Notes: generated from the letters alone by a model not told the origin. Positions 9,642 through 19,191 are shown, counted from the first letter of the stretch. The stretch: 64,000 bases of DNA from Verrucomicrobiaceae bacterium (GCA_016795485.1 JAEUHM010000025.1:1-64000); one strand, 5' to 3'. Translations and numbers: made by a program.

Positions 9642-10619
9642 ATGTTTCTATTTGCCGCATTGCCAGAGCCGAGTCCCGCTGGGGACGTATACAAAGCCTT
9701 CTTGAGCATCTTGTTCGAAGGCGCGCCCTACATTTTGCTCGGCACCGTGTTTTCCGGATTTATCGGTGTGTTCTTGAAGAATGAGCATCTCAGCCGAGTG
9801 ATGCCAAAAAACGCAATGGTGGCCACTTTCCTTGGCGGACTGCTGGGTTTGGTATTTCCCGTATGTGAGTGTGCGATCGTTCCTGTGATTCGCCGCTTAG
9901 TGGAGAAGGGTCTGCCTCTTGGTTGTGCTGTGGCTTACATGCTAGCGGCCCCCATCGTGAATCCCATCGTCATGATAAGTACGATGACTGCGTTTGGTGA
10001 GTTCAAGACTATCGCCGCCGCAGGGACACTCGCCGCAGCGCCCATGATGCTGTCACGTGCATCATTGGGTTATGCAGTAGCTGTGCTGACAGGATTGATC
10101 CTTCTGCGGTTCGGTGTGCGCCAAGTATTGAGAGACCGGCTGGCGGACAGCATTGAGCGCCCTTCCGGCGGCGGCTCTGGATCTTCTGCAAACTTGAACT
10201 TCGACCAGAAGCTTGTGCATGCCATGCGCGCCGCCATGCGAGACTTCCTGGACACTGGCATGTATTTCACCATCGGTGTGGTGCTCACCGCCTTATTCAA
10301 TACTCAGGTCAATCAAGCCATTTTTGGCCAACTAGCGGCGCAACCTACCATTGCTCTCCCAAGTCTGATGGGCCTCGCGATGGTGCTGTCTTTGTGCAGC
10401 ACTTCCGATGCCTTTGTGGCCGCACCCATGGCGGCATTCAGTCAGGCGGCCAAGCTCGCATTCCTTGTTTTTGGCCCGATGATGGACATCAAACTGCTGT
10501 TTATGTACTCCAGCATCTTCAAACGTAAAGTCGTGCTAGGCTTGCTGCTCTGGCTGTTCATCATCATCAGTCTGGCCGCGACTCCCTGGTGGACCATGAT
10601 ATCCTCCCTAGCCAAGTAA
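9642..10619 (+). CDS. YraQ/DUF318-type permease
   Basis: A 325-residue polytopic inner-membrane protein of the UPF0718/DUF318 (YraQ, YcgR) family. The family signature is visible near residues 70-110: a CxC-containing segment (FPVCECAIVPVIRRL) followed by GLPLGCAVAYMLAAPIVNP. The second half repeats the pattern (SLCSTSDAFVAAPMAAFS). The substrate is not firmly established for the family; metal or small-ion movement is usually suggested. The ATG at 9642 follows an AGG-containing leader. The next gene starts 21 bp after the stop and belongs to the TIGR03943/DUF1980 family, the recurrent partner of this permease type, so the two probably form one complex. Confidence 0.85.
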   Translation: MFLFAALPEPSPAGDVYKAFLSILFEGAPYILLGTVFSGFIGVFLKNEHLSRVMPKNAMVATFLGGLLGLVFPVCECAIVPVIRRLVEKGLPLGCAVAYMLAAPIVNPIVMISTMTAFGEFKTIAAAGTLAAAPMMLSRASLGYAVAVLTGLILLRFGVRQVLRDRLADSIERPSGGGSGSSANLNFDQKLVHAMRAAMRDFLDTGMYFTIGVVLTALFNTQVNQAIFGQLAAQPTIALPSLMGLAMVLSLCSTSDAFVAAPMAAFSQAAKLAFLVFGPMMDIKLLFMYSSIFKRKVVLGLLLWLFIIISLAATPWWTMISSLAK

Positions 10620-10640
10620 ACCTTAGTTCCTGATCGTCTT

Positions 10641-11822
10641 ATGAGCGCTCAAAAAACCGTTCTGCACCTTATCAGTGTTGCTCTACTCCTCGTGTGGGGT
10701 GGAGTGATGCTCTATTTTTATGTCAGTGGCCGCATCGTCAACTACCTGCCGCCATTGTCCGAAGGCTGGTTCCGCCCGATGGCGCTTGCCGGTGGGATCG
10801 GGCTCATTTTGCTCGGGGTCTTCAACCTTGCCACGTTGGGTTCAACTGATGAAGGAACCTGCTGTGACCACGATCATGGCCACGATCATGATCATGATCA
10901 CCCTCATGACGAGTGTTGCGGGCACGAACATAAGCACGAAGAGCATGCTTGCAGCGATCATGACCACAAACACGCACACCACGGATGTTGTGCTCACGAC
11001 CACGACCATCATCACGACCACAATCACTCTCACGAAGAACATGCGCATGGCATTCTTGAGGAATCCGGGCCGATAGGTCGCACCGTGGCAATCTTGATCC
11101 TCGGAGTGCCTGTTCTGCTGGCTGCGGCACTCACTCCCGACAAGTTCAGTGGTCGAGCAGCCGTGAACAAAGGTCTCTACAGCCCCAACTACGCTGACAC
11201 CAGCCGCGCAGAGCAGTTTACACTAAGGAAAGAAGCCACCAAGGAAGCAGCCAAGCCAACCCAAAAACAAACGGCTGCTGTGACACAGGATACGCCTCCC
11301 GGGACGGTGGTGAATCCGGACGGCATTACCGCTAAGCCGACGGATCAACCTCCTGCAACGGCCGCCAAAGCAGGTTCACCTCCACCGGCCAAGAGCAGTA
11401 GCCAGAGTTTTGGTGAGTTCACTCTTGAGGACCTCAAACAACAAGTTCCGATGAGCAAAGACGGCAACTTTGTCCTTGAGGTTCCAGAGCTGTTCTACAC
11501 CGCTGGAGATCTTGAGGTGCAAAAAGTCCTCGCAGGGCAGCCGATCGAGACAATCGCGCAAGTGATGCCAGAAAAGGTCAACAATGCTGATGGCAAACGT
11601 TTGCGGATTCTCCGTCTTCTCGTCCAGTGCTGTGCGGCAGACGCTCGCCCTTACTCAGTGCCCGTGGAGTTCGATGACAAGGCTCCTACGTTCAAGGACA
11701 TGACGTGGGTTAAGGTCGTGGGCAAGATGGGCTATGAGAAAGAGGGCGATCAAACGATTCCCTTGGTCAAGGTCAGCAAAATCGAAGAAACCACAGCTCC
11801 TGACCAATCCATGCTCTACTAG
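10641..11822 (+). CDS. TIGR03943/DUF1980 permease partner with His-rich loop
   Basis: A 393-residue membrane protein. Two N-terminal membrane segments (about residues 7-28 and 44-66) are followed by an unusually long His/Asp/Cys-rich loop (about residues 73-137, with repeated HDHDH, DECCGHEH and HHGCCAHDHD blocks). A third membrane segment follows near 147-163, then a low-complexity linker, then a soluble C-terminal domain with the family signature CCAADA and a WVKVVG strand. The family partners DUF318 permeases such as the gene just upstream. The His-rich loop resembles metal-buffering loops of zinc, nickel and cobalt transporters, so binding of a divalent metal (zinc most likely) is a reasonable inference. 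Transport direction is not predictable. It converges on murG with a 63-bp gap. Confidence 0.82.
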   Translation: MSAQKTVLHLISVALLLVWGGVMLYFYVSGRIVNYLPPLSEGWFRPMALAGGIGLILLGVFNLATLGSTDEGTCCDHDHGHDHDHDHPHDECCGHEHKHEEHACSDHDHKHAHHGCCAHDHDHHHDHNHSHEEHAHGILEESGPIGRTVAILILGVPVLLAAALTPDKFSGRAAVNKGLYSPNYADTSRAEQFTLRKEATKEAAKPTQKQTAAVTQDTPPGTVVNPDGITAKPTDQPPATAAKAGSPPPAKSSSQSFGEFTLEDLKQQVPMSKDGNFVLEVPELFYTAGDLEVQKVLAGQPIETIAQVMPEKVNNADGKRLRILRLLVQCCAADARPYSVPVEFDDKAPTFKDMTWVKVVGKMGYEKEGDQTIPLVKVSKIEETTAPDQSMLY

Positions 11823-11885
11823 CTGGGCATGCGGGATGTGAGTTTGGTCTATGACCAGCAAATGGAGTGCCGCCGGGGCCTTATC

Positions 11886-13001
11886 CTAGCGTTCACAGAT
11901 CAAGTCAGCGATCACTGAGGCACTTTCCTTGACTGCGAGACTCTGAGCCGCAGCGCTCATGCGAGCAGCTGCGGATTTATCCAAAAGGATTTCTCTCACA
12001 GCTTTCACAAGCGTCTCAGACGTCAGCCCAGACTCTGGCATCAGCCTTGAAGCACCAGCCCGATCAAAAATCTCTGCGTTCCGAGTCTGGTGATCATCTG
12101 CGGCAAACGGATACGGCACCAACAAGCTAGGAACTCCAAAGAATGCCAACTCGGTAAGGCTGGAAGCCCCAGAACGTGCGATCGCGAGATCCGCTAAGGT
12201 ATAGGCCAGTTCCATCCTGTGACAGAACGATATCACCTCTGCTTTGAGTTCAGGCACTGCTGCATAGGCAGACTTTACTTCCTCGTACTCAGAGGGCCCG
12301 GTAATATGGAGAACTTGTAGGCCCAAAGCAGCTAGTTCCCGTGCAGCAGTTGTTACGGCACGATTCACCCCACGCGCGCCCTGACTTCCGCCCATAACGA
12401 GCAATGTCTTGCGCCCTGGCTCAAGGTTGAAGAAACCATTAGCATCTTCTGTGACAGGTTTTGTCATACCGGTTCGGACAGGTGTGCCGACGGTACGCAC
12501 ATCTTTGTGACGAAAGTGCTTGTTACACGCTTCTAGTCCAGTCAGCACGGTCTTGCTGAAGCGCGCGTTGACTTTGTTAGCCTTTCCCGGCACCGCGTTT
12601 GATTCATGAATATAAGTGCGGCACTTCTCCAGCCATCCAGCCACAAGGGGTGCCAACGAGGTGAATCCGCCCATGCCGAGCACGACCTGAGTCTGATGTT
12701 TCCGAATCAGTTTCCGACAGTCACGCAGTCCTTTCCACAAGCCCCAGAGAAATGGTATCATTTTCGGGGACCAGGGCTTTGGCATTGCCAAGAACGGCAT
12801 TTTCTCAAACTTCAAATGCGGGTGCCCAGACGCTGCAAGCTCATCAATCTTCTTTTGGCTAATCAGCAGCGTGACATCATGCCCCCGCGCCGAGAGCACT
12901 TCCGCGACAGCAATGCCTGGAAACAAATGACCCCCGGTGCCTCCACAGGCAACGAGGGCGTGAATCGGATGGGATGAACTGGGTGTGTCTGGAAAAGTCA
13001 T
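11886..13001 (-). CDS. murG: Undecaprenyl-PP-MurNAc-pentapeptide GlcNAc transferase
   Basis: MurG adds GlcNAc to lipid I to make lipid II on the cytoplasmic face of the inner membrane. The N-terminal glycine loop (ACGGTGGHLFPG) and the second glycine-rich loop (LVMGGSQGARGVN) of the GT-B fold are present, as is the nucleotide-sugar region (ARSGASSLTELAFFGVPSLLVPYPFAADDHQ). The ATG at 13001 lies one base after the ftsW stop; a GTG at 13034 overlapping ftsW is possible but less convincing. The length of 371 residues is normal. It is the last gene of the cell-wall cluster here. It is followed by a convergent operon and not by murC or murB, so the canonical dcw order ends at this point. Confidence 0.95.
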   Translation of the reverse strand: MTFPDTPSSSHPIHALVACGGTGGHLFPGIAVAEVLSARGHDVTLLISQKKIDELAASGHPHLKFEKMPFLAMPKPWSPKMIPFLWGLWKGLRDCRKLIRKHQTQVVLGMGGFTSLAPLVAGWLEKCRTYIHESNAVPGKANKVNARFSKTVLTGLEACNKHFRHKDVRTVGTPVRTGMTKPVTEDANGFFNLEPGRKTLLVMGGSQGARGVNRAVTTAARELAALGLQVLHITGPSEYEEVKSAYAAVPELKAEVISFCHRMELAYTLADLAIARSGASSLTELAFFGVPSLLVPYPFAADDHQTRNAEIFDRAGASRLMPESGLTSETLVKAVREILLDKSAAARMSAAAQSLAVKESASVIADLICER

Positions 13002-13002
13002 G

Positions 13003-14205
13003 TCATACGGGCGGTGCCTCACGGTTGCGACCACGGAGGATTCCTAGATCGCTAATGCGAGCCTTGCCGCCCAGGCGGTGAATGTTGCACAAGACACCTA
13101 TGCAAACCATCGCCATGAGCAAGTTCGACCGTCCATAACTAACGAAAGGAAGCACCAAGCCTTTGTTGGGCAGTAACGACGTAACCACGCACATGTTGAC
13201 CAATCCCTGGATACTCAGAAAGAAGGTAAGGCCAAAGGCCAAGAGTCGACCAAAGTGGTCGGGTGCCGTCATGGTAATGTGAAAGCCAGCCAAACTGAGC
13301 AGGATGAAGCAAAAAACCAGCCAGAGCGTACCCTGCAACCCCAACTCTTCTCCCACCATGGCGAGGATAAAGTCTGTGTGGGCCTCTGGAAGAGAATAGA
13401 GCTTCATCCGGCCCATACCGGGTCCCACTCCTTCTTCTCCTCCAGAACCAAAGGCAAGAGATGCGTTTACCTGCTGGGTCTTCTTGGCTGCGATCTCCTT
13501 CTTTTGTTCAGCGGTAAGTCTGGAGAAGTCGATGTGCTTAGCAATCCACGGTATGCCGGAGCCGAAGCTCACGACACGGGCAAAACGATTGGGGTTATTG
13601 GCCACCGCCAGAATCAAAAGGACTAAAGCTGCCCCAGCGAGGATGGGCATGTATCGAAGTTTCGATCCAGCCACAAACATGATTCCAAGACCCACTGCAC
13701 AGGCAATCGCTGCACCTCCAAGATCCATCTCTCCGGCGATTAGGCCCGCAATAACGGCCATGATGCATGCTGGGATGACAAATCCGCGCCAGAAGGCTCG
13801 CTGATGCCCCTCGTGTCTCGAATACCAAGCCGCCATGACGATGATAAGGGCAACTTTTGCGAACTCTGACGGCTGAAGCCGTGCACTCTCAGTGCCAATC
13901 CACCGAGACGAGCCGTTTACCTTCACTCCTATGCCTGGAACGTAGCAAAGTATGAGGCTAACGACCGCTACCAAGAAAAGCGGCCACCGCCATGAGAGCC
14001 AACGATGGTAGTCCCAATTAGCACAGAACAGCGTAAGCCCAAACCCCACAAGTAGGCACCAAAACTGCCTTCGAACCAGACCATACTCCGTATCACCACC
14101 ATTGTCTGCGGTGAAATAGCCTGCACTGCCTAACATCACAAAGCCAACCATGAGCAGTCCCACAACTGCGATGGACAATGCGATGATACTTCGGCGGGAA
14201 GACAT
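13003..14205 (-). CDS. ftsW: Peptidoglycan glycosyltransferase FtsW (SEDS family)
   Basis: A 400-residue polytopic SEDS protein that polymerises lipid II at the division septum with its partner PBP (ftsI, same cluster). The catalytic loop SLPEAHTDFILAMVGEELG (about 271-289) retains the key Asp. Family regions NGSSRWIG and QPSEFAKVAL are clear. Two features are odd. The large extracytoplasmic loop carries an extra lysine-rich stretch (about residues 216-247, including SRLTAEQKKEIAAKKTQQ) where typical FtsW proteins are shorter. The late motif usually read as PFxSYGGSS is PFVSYGRSN here. Both could be lineage traits. FtsW is preferred over RodA because of the cluster context. The start lies 68 bp after the LysM gene. 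Confidence 0.93.
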   Translation of the reverse strand: MSSRRSIIALSIAVVGLLMVGFVMLGSAGYFTADNGGDTEYGLVRRQFWCLLVGFGLTLFCANWDYHRWLSWRWPLFLVAVVSLILCYVPGIGVKVNGSSRWIGTESARLQPSEFAKVALIIVMAAWYSRHEGHQRAFWRGFVIPACIMAVIAGLIAGEMDLGGAAIACAVGLGIMFVAGSKLRYMPILAGAALVLLILAVANNPNRFARVVSFGSGIPWIAKHIDFSRLTAEQKKEIAAKKTQQVNASLAFGSGGEEGVGPGMGRMKLYSLPEAHTDFILAMVGEELGLQGTLWLVFCFILLSLAGFHITMTAPDHFGRLLAFGLTFFLSIQGLVNMCVVTSLLPNKGLVLPFVSYGRSNLLMAMVCIGVLCNIHRLGGKARISDLGILRGRNREAPPV

Positions 14206-14273
14206 AACGGGAATGGGTAAGTTTCGAATCAGGGCTGTGGTTTCAAGTCAAAGGAGGCAATTGGCATGCTGAC

Positions 14274-15269
14274 TCACTTCGGAATCAGCAGCTTGGCTCC
14301 AAGAGAGATGTTGTTTGGGTTTTTGATGCCGTTGGCTCTCATGATGGCCTCCGTGCTTGTCTTGTAGCGTTTTGCGATGGCACCCAGTGTGTCACCTTTG
14401 ACAACCGTATGGCGGCCAGAACCGCTGCGCGCAGTTGCCGGTGCAGCCGTTGCTTTGGAAGCAGTTGTTGTGCTATTCGACTTCGTGATCGTTGGGGCCG
14501 TTCTCATCTGAGACTTAGGCTTGGTCTCCGTTTTGGCGACAGGCTTTTGTTCAGGCGCTTTTGCTGGAGCTTCTGCCTTCACTTCTTCAGTGGTAGTAGG
14601 CGGTGTATAAGGAGCAGTCGAAGCCTCGGACTTAGATACCATGGCGAGATCAATTTTCTGATCTGCGGGGAGGGCACTTTGAACTTCCGTGATGGTGACT
14701 GGCGTTTCGGCTGCAACGCTCTGTGGCTCCAACGCTGCTGCCAAATCCACTCGGGCTGAGCTTGGGCTCAGTGTCGGCATCCCGGATGAACTCGAAGCTG
14801 ATTCAACAGGCTGACTCCCAGCTGTGATCGCAGGCGTAGTGCTGACAATTGGTAGAGGCGGAATGGCAGCAGTCGTCCCAGCTGGCTTGGTGTCAGGCTC
14901 GGACTCGAGATTCTCCAACCTTGCTGGTGCAGCAGGGACAGCGGGAGTATCATTACGAGGATCTACCGCGCTGACGCCACTGGAGGAAGGTGCGTTCTCA
15001 GGCTTCATGCTGGCAGACTCGGATCCCGACGATACCGGTGCTTCGGTGATCGTCTGAGTGGAACCGCCAGAAGCGAAATCATAGATGATCAAACCAGCAA
15101 CGACGAGGATGTGAACGACAAGCATAACGACGAATATCTTGGCGACACCGCGATTGGGTGTTGTGGGAGCCGACCACTCGCTGGAACGAGGATCGGAGAT
15201 GGATGCTGCTACGCGATGCCGCTCATGTTCGATCATGCTCAGCAGACTTGGTTTGTTCTTTTTGCTCAT
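14274..15269 (-). CDS. Membrane-anchored LysM-domain protein in the cell-wall cluster
   Basis: A 331-residue protein with a short cytoplasmic N-terminus, one membrane segment (about residues 43-65, KIFVVMLVVHILVVAGLIIY), a long Ser/Thr/Pro/Ala-rich linker of about 210 residues, and one C-terminal LysM domain (about 285-330, from HTVVKGDTLGAIAKRY to LLIPK). LysM domains bind GlcNAc-containing glycans, so the protein probably reaches through the periplasm to peptidoglycan. It sits between murD and ftsW, on the same strand with gaps of 48 and 68 bp, which points to a role in septal wall synthesis or hydrolase recruitment. No catalytic domain is visible. FtsN-like logic (membrane anchor, linker, peptidoglycan-binding tip) is a possible analogy, without homology. 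Confidence 0.88.
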   Translation of the reverse strand: MSKKNKPSLLSMIEHERHRVAASISDPRSSEWSAPTTPNRGVAKIFVVMLVVHILVVAGLIIYDFASGGSTQTITEAPVSSGSESASMKPENAPSSSGVSAVDPRNDTPAVPAAPARLENLESEPDTKPAGTTAAIPPLPIVSTTPAITAGSQPVESASSSSGMPTLSPSSARVDLAAALEPQSVAAETPVTITEVQSALPADQKIDLAMVSKSEASTAPYTPPTTTEEVKAEAPAKAPEQKPVAKTETKPKSQMRTAPTITKSNSTTTASKATAAPATARSGSGRHTVVKGDTLGAIAKRYKTSTEAIMRANGIKNPNNISLGAKLLIPK

Positions 15270-15317
15270 GGTTGTTTAGGGTGTGGGTTGGTTGTTGTGG
15301 GAAATGGAGAAGGCTCT

Positions 15318-16658
15318 TTAAGACAGTGACAAGACAGCGTTTCGGAAGTGTTCGCCTCGCTCTGCATAGCCTGAGTACATGTCGAAGGAAGACGTACCAG
15401 GGCTCAATACGACGGCATCACCGGCCTGAGCCATTTTTGCAGCCTCTCCGACTGCATCCGCCATATTACCAGCACGTTTGCAAGGAATCATCTCACCAAA
15501 CTGCGCTTGGAGGGCGGAAGCAATCTCGCCGATCAATACCATGGCTCTAACACGGCCCTCAATCACTTGCTTCATCGGTGAGTAGTCCAATCCCTTCTCT
15601 TTTCCTCCAACGATCAGGACGAGTGGGCGGTCAAGTGAGCGAACACAACTTTCAAGGGCGTGAAGGTTCGTTGCTTTGGAGTCATTGATGAACTCTCGGT
15701 CGTTCCACGTGCGCACCCACTCGCAGCGATGACGTGGTGGCTCGTATGCAGCGACTGCTGAAAGCATCGCACTGTGATTCAATCCAAATGCAGCACCGGC
15801 TGCAAGAGCTGCCATTACATTCTCCATGTTGTGCCGCCCACGGAGGCGTATTGAGCTAACGTCACCAAGGCACTGCCCTCGGAAAAAGAACGCACCGTTG
15901 GAAAATGTGTAGTCCGCTGAGTCGCCCACCTGAGCACTAAACGTGACCACCTTGGGTCGAATGGCCTCGAAACGCCGAACCTCACGCGCATGGATGATGG
16001 CGAGATCATCAGCCGTCTGATTCATGAAAATACGCTTCTTGGCTTCAAAATAAGCGCTCTCGTCAGGATAGCGATCAAGATGATCCGGTGCAAAATTGAG
16101 CCAGATGCTCACCTGGGGGCGGAAGTTCTCAATGGTCTCCAGCTGAAAACTACTCACTTCCAGAGAGAGCACATCGTATTCCTCGGTACCGACCAATACC
16201 TCGCACAATGCCTTTCCATGGTTTCCGCAAGGCAATGAGCGCTTACCACAACGGTTGAAAATCTCGGCAATGATCTCAGTTGTTGTGCTTTTGCCATTCG
16301 TACCGGTGATGGCGACAATTGGGGTGGTGCAACGATTGAATCCAAACTCCATTTCCCCGGTCATCGGGGTGCCAACTGCGGAAAACTTGGCAGGAAGTGG
16401 CCAGTGGATGTCCAGCCCAGGACTTAGGATGGCAAGGTCGTAATCCCCCGGCTTCACGACTGCGTTCTTGGCCTCATCGCCGACAATACAGTCAAAGCTC
16501 TCGGCCCGGGCACGGTCTACAGCCGCCGCCATCTTCTCAGGAGGAGCTTCATCGAACAATGTGACTGCGGCCCCTTCCTTAGCAGCAAGGCGCGCCGCTG
16601 CAAAGCCGCTACGAACGGCTCCAAGGACTGCTATGCGTTGCTGTGGCTGGATTGACAT
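15318..16658 (-). CDS. murD: UDP-N-acetylmuramoyl-L-alanine--D-glutamate ligase
   Basis: MurD adds D-glutamate to UDP-MurNAc-L-alanine in the cytoplasm. The ATP-binding loop AITGTNGKSTTTE, the central Mur-ligase region (LNFAPDHLDRY) and the C-terminal domain signatures (NDSKATN, LIVGGKEKG, LSPGTSSFDMY) are all visible. The ATG at 16658 is 5 bp after the mraY stop and gives 446 residues, the usual length. The frame continues 31 codons further up, but that would overlap mraY by about 90 bp and is not family-like. The gene is probably translationally linked to mraY. Confidence 0.95.
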   Translation of the reverse strand: MSIQPQQRIAVLGAVRSGFAAARLAAKEGAAVTLFDEAPPEKMAAAVDRARAESFDCIVGDEAKNAVVKPGDYDLAILSPGLDIHWPLPAKFSAVGTPMTGEMEFGFNRCTTPIVAITGTNGKSTTTEIIAEIFNRCGKRSLPCGNHGKALCEVLVGTEEYDVLSLEVSSFQLETIENFRPQVSIWLNFAPDHLDRYPDESAYFEAKKRIFMNQTADDLAIIHAREVRRFEAIRPKVVTFSAQVGDSADYTFSNGAFFFRGQCLGDVSSIRLRGRHNMENVMAALAAGAAFGLNHSAMLSAVAAYEPPRHRCEWVRTWNDREFINDSKATNLHALESCVRSLDRPLVLIVGGKEKGLDYSPMKQVIEGRVRAMVLIGEIASALQAQFGEMIPCKRAGNMADAVGEAAKMAQAGDAVVLSPGTSSFDMYSGYAERGEHFRNAVLSLS

Positions 16659-16663
16659 GTTGG

Positions 16664-17827
16664 TTAGCGTATTTTCAAGGTGGCAAGTCCCACAAAGGCG
16701 CAAATCAGCGAGAGAATCCAAAAGCGGGTGATGACTTGCGTCTCTTTCCATCCCTGAATCTCAAAGTGGTGATGAATGGGTGCCATTTTGAAGATTCGCT
16801 TTCCGCGTAGTTTGAAACTGCCAACCTGTAGCATCACGCTGACCGCCTCCATTACGAATACACCGCCTACAATGACAAGCGCGAACTCCTGACGGCTTCC
16901 AATTGCTAACGAAGCAATACAACCACCTAGCGCAAGAGAACCAGTATCGCCCATGAACATGGCTGCTGGATGAGCATTGAACCAAAGAAATCCGATGCAT
17001 GAACCTACCAGCGCCATCGCTACAATAGCTAGTTCTGCTGCTTGCGGATGATGTCCCACGAAAAGGAAATCTGCATAACGCAGTGACCCTGCCACATAGC
17101 AGAAAGCCGCATAGGCGAGAGCAGTGCTAGTGGCACAACCACTCGCAAGGCCGTCAAGACCATCGGTCACGTTGACAGCATTTGATGTGCCCTGCATGAT
17201 GAAGGCGTAGAAGATCACCGCAAAAAAGCCCATATCGGCGATCAACGGCTCTTTGATGAACGGAAAATGCAGATCCCTCATGTTGGATACATATTCAGGC
17301 TGATTTCCACCCAATGCATTGACACCATAGGCGAATCCAAATCCAACGATCAAACCTGTGATGCCCTGCCAGACCAACTTGAAGCGCGCACTTACTCCTT
17401 TGGAGTTCTTTTTCGCAACTTTTTGATAGTCATCAAGGAAACCGAGTAAACCAAGGGCAAGGGTGGCAAACAAGGTGTTCCAGACCATGACGTTGCTCCA
17501 CTGACAGCATACCAGGGTGCTAATCATGAATGTAGCAATGATCAGGACACCACCCATCGTCGGAGTACCTGCTTTCTTCGCGTGGCTGTTCAGAAGATTA
17601 TTCAGTTCCTCAGCCGTACGAATTGGTTGACCGATCTTGAGCGAAATCAGACGACGTATGACATACCGCCCAAACATCAGTGAAAGCACAAACGCGAGCA
17701 ATGCCGCCGTACCAGCACGGAACGTGTGGTAGCGAAATAGGTTCAGGAACTTGAAGAGCGGACTTTCTTCTCCGCCCATCCAGTTCCATGCGAACCACTC
17801 GCGATGCTCAAACAGCCAGTAGATCAT
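16664..17827 (-). CDS. mraY: Phospho-MurNAc-pentapeptide transferase
   Basis: MraY is the integral membrane enzyme that transfers phospho-MurNAc-pentapeptide to undecaprenyl phosphate, forming lipid I. At 387 residues it is slightly longer than many homologues. Characteristic motifs are present: FLDDYQKVAKKNSKGVS (Asp-rich, metal/substrate), NAVNVTDGLDGLASG, and the histidine loop MAPIHHHFE. About ten membrane segments are apparent. The start overlaps the murF stop by 4 bp (ATGA), consistent with coupled translation. Confidence 0.96.
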   Translation of the reverse strand: MIYWLFEHREWFAWNWMGGEESPLFKFLNLFRYHTFRAGTAALLAFVLSLMFGRYVIRRLISLKIGQPIRTAEELNNLLNSHAKKAGTPTMGGVLIIATFMISTLVCCQWSNVMVWNTLFATLALGLLGFLDDYQKVAKKNSKGVSARFKLVWQGITGLIVGFGFAYGVNALGGNQPEYVSNMRDLHFPFIKEPLIADMGFFAVIFYAFIMQGTSNAVNVTDGLDGLASGCATSTALAYAAFCYVAGSLRYADFLFVGHHPQAAELAIVAMALVGSCIGFLWFNAHPAAMFMGDTGSLALGGCIASLAIGSRQEFALVIVGGVFVMEAVSVMLQVGSFKLRGKRIFKMAPIHHHFEIQGWKETQVITRFWILSLICAFVGLATLKIR

Positions 17828-19191
17828 GCGTTTTGAAGTAGATTGATCACCTTTTCCATGGCGGAACTGCGACTTCCTTTCACCAGAACCAAATCACCTG
17901 GGAGCAGCCAGCGACCTAGAGCCACTGCGCACTCTTCGTGGTTCGGATGATGAGAAACATAACCACAACCAGCTGAAGCAGCGCGCGCGATTCGGTCTGC
18001 CTCAGCACCCACAGTAAACACAGCGTCGAGCCCCAGAGAAGCCGCATGCTCGCCCACCTCTGCGTGACCGCTCTCAGCATGGACTCCAAGTTCACCCATA
18101 CGGCCCAGTACAGCCACCCGTCGACCTTCACAGTCGAGGCCGGCCAGGGTTGAAAGGCCTGCTTTCATCGAGTCCGGGTTAGCGTTGTAGCTATCATCAA
18201 GAAAAGTGATTCCGTTCAACTTCCGGACATCAAGACGGCCCTTGGTGATGCTGGCGTTTGCAAGTGCGTCAATGGCAGCATCAATCGCTACTCCGCTTTG
18301 CCAAGCAACCCCAAGTGCGAGGGTAGCATTGACAACCATATGCTGCCCTGGAACAGGGACAAAAGCGTCCCACTGTCTGCCTTCAATTTTCACCGTAAAC
18401 CGGGTGCCATCTGAAGCGATGCTTAACTCACTGGCCACCACGTCACCTCCAGTGAGTCCGGCTCGGACAACCCTAGCTGCCGTGCGTGCCGCTATCGAAG
18501 GCGTGAACTCATCGTCTGCATTCAACACGACAAAGCCGCCGGGACTCACCGCTTCAGCCAGCATTCCCTTCTCGAGCGCTATTGCCTCACGCGACCCCAT
18601 GTACTCAATGTGAGCGACTCCGATATTGGTGATCACAGCGCCATCTGGCTTTGCTAGGGCCGCAAGGGGAGCGATCTCACCTGGGTGGTTCATTCCGATC
18701 TCAAATACGCCGCAGTCATCGCCCTCGCGCAGTGACAAAAGGCTCAACGGAAGGCCAATGTGGTTGTTGAGGTTGCCAGCAGTAGCCCTCACATGGTACT
18801 TAGGACTCAATGTAGCAGAGATGAAGTCTTTCGTGGATGTTTTGCCATTACTTCCCGTGATGCTGACGACGTGGGGGTCATGCCAGTCTCGATAGGCACC
18901 CGAGAGACTTTGTAAGGCGGAGAGCGTGTCATCACATTTAATGACGCCACACCCAAGCGAGAGCCATTGTGAATCAATCTGATGCACCAACACCGCAGTT
19001 ACTCCCGAGGCAGCCGCCTGCTTAACAAATGAGTGCCCATCAAACCTTTCTCCAGCAAGTGCGACGAACAACTTACCGGCAAGATCTTCCCGCGAATCAG
19101 TACTAACTTCAGACACACATGCTGCTGGATCGCCTGCAATGAGTTCCCCACCACAGTAAGAGGATACTGTTTTTAGATCGACAGGTTTCAT
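17824..19191 (-). CDS. murF: UDP-MurNAc-tripeptide--D-alanyl-D-alanine ligase
   Basis: MurF adds D-Ala-D-Ala to the UDP-MurNAc tripeptide, completing the pentapeptide precursor. The 455-residue protein has the N-terminal domain with STDSRE, the ATP loop SITGSNGKTSTKDF, and the C-terminal motif DDSYNANPDSMKAGL typical of MurF. It overlaps murE by 4 bp upstream and mraY by 4 bp downstream. All three overlaps in this part of the cluster are of the ATGA type. Confidence 0.96.
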   Translation of the reverse strand: MKPVDLKTVSSYCGGELIAGDPAACVSEVSTDSREDLAGKLFVALAGERFDGHSFVKQAAASGVTAVLVHQIDSQWLSLGCGVIKCDDTLSALQSLSGAYRDWHDPHVVSITGSNGKTSTKDFISATLSPKYHVRATAGNLNNHIGLPLSLLSLREGDDCGVFEIGMNHPGEIAPLAALAKPDGAVITNIGVAHIEYMGSREAIALEKGMLAEAVSPGGFVVLNADDEFTPSIAARTAARVVRAGLTGGDVVASELSIASDGTRFTVKIEGRQWDAFVPVPGQHMVVNATLALGVAWQSGVAIDAAIDALANASITKGRLDVRKLNGITFLDDSYNANPDSMKAGLSTLAGLDCEGRRVAVLGRMGELGVHAESGHAEVGEHAASLGLDAVFTVGAEADRIARAASAGCGYVSHHPNHEECAVALGRWLLPGDLVLVKGSRSSAMEKVINLLQNA

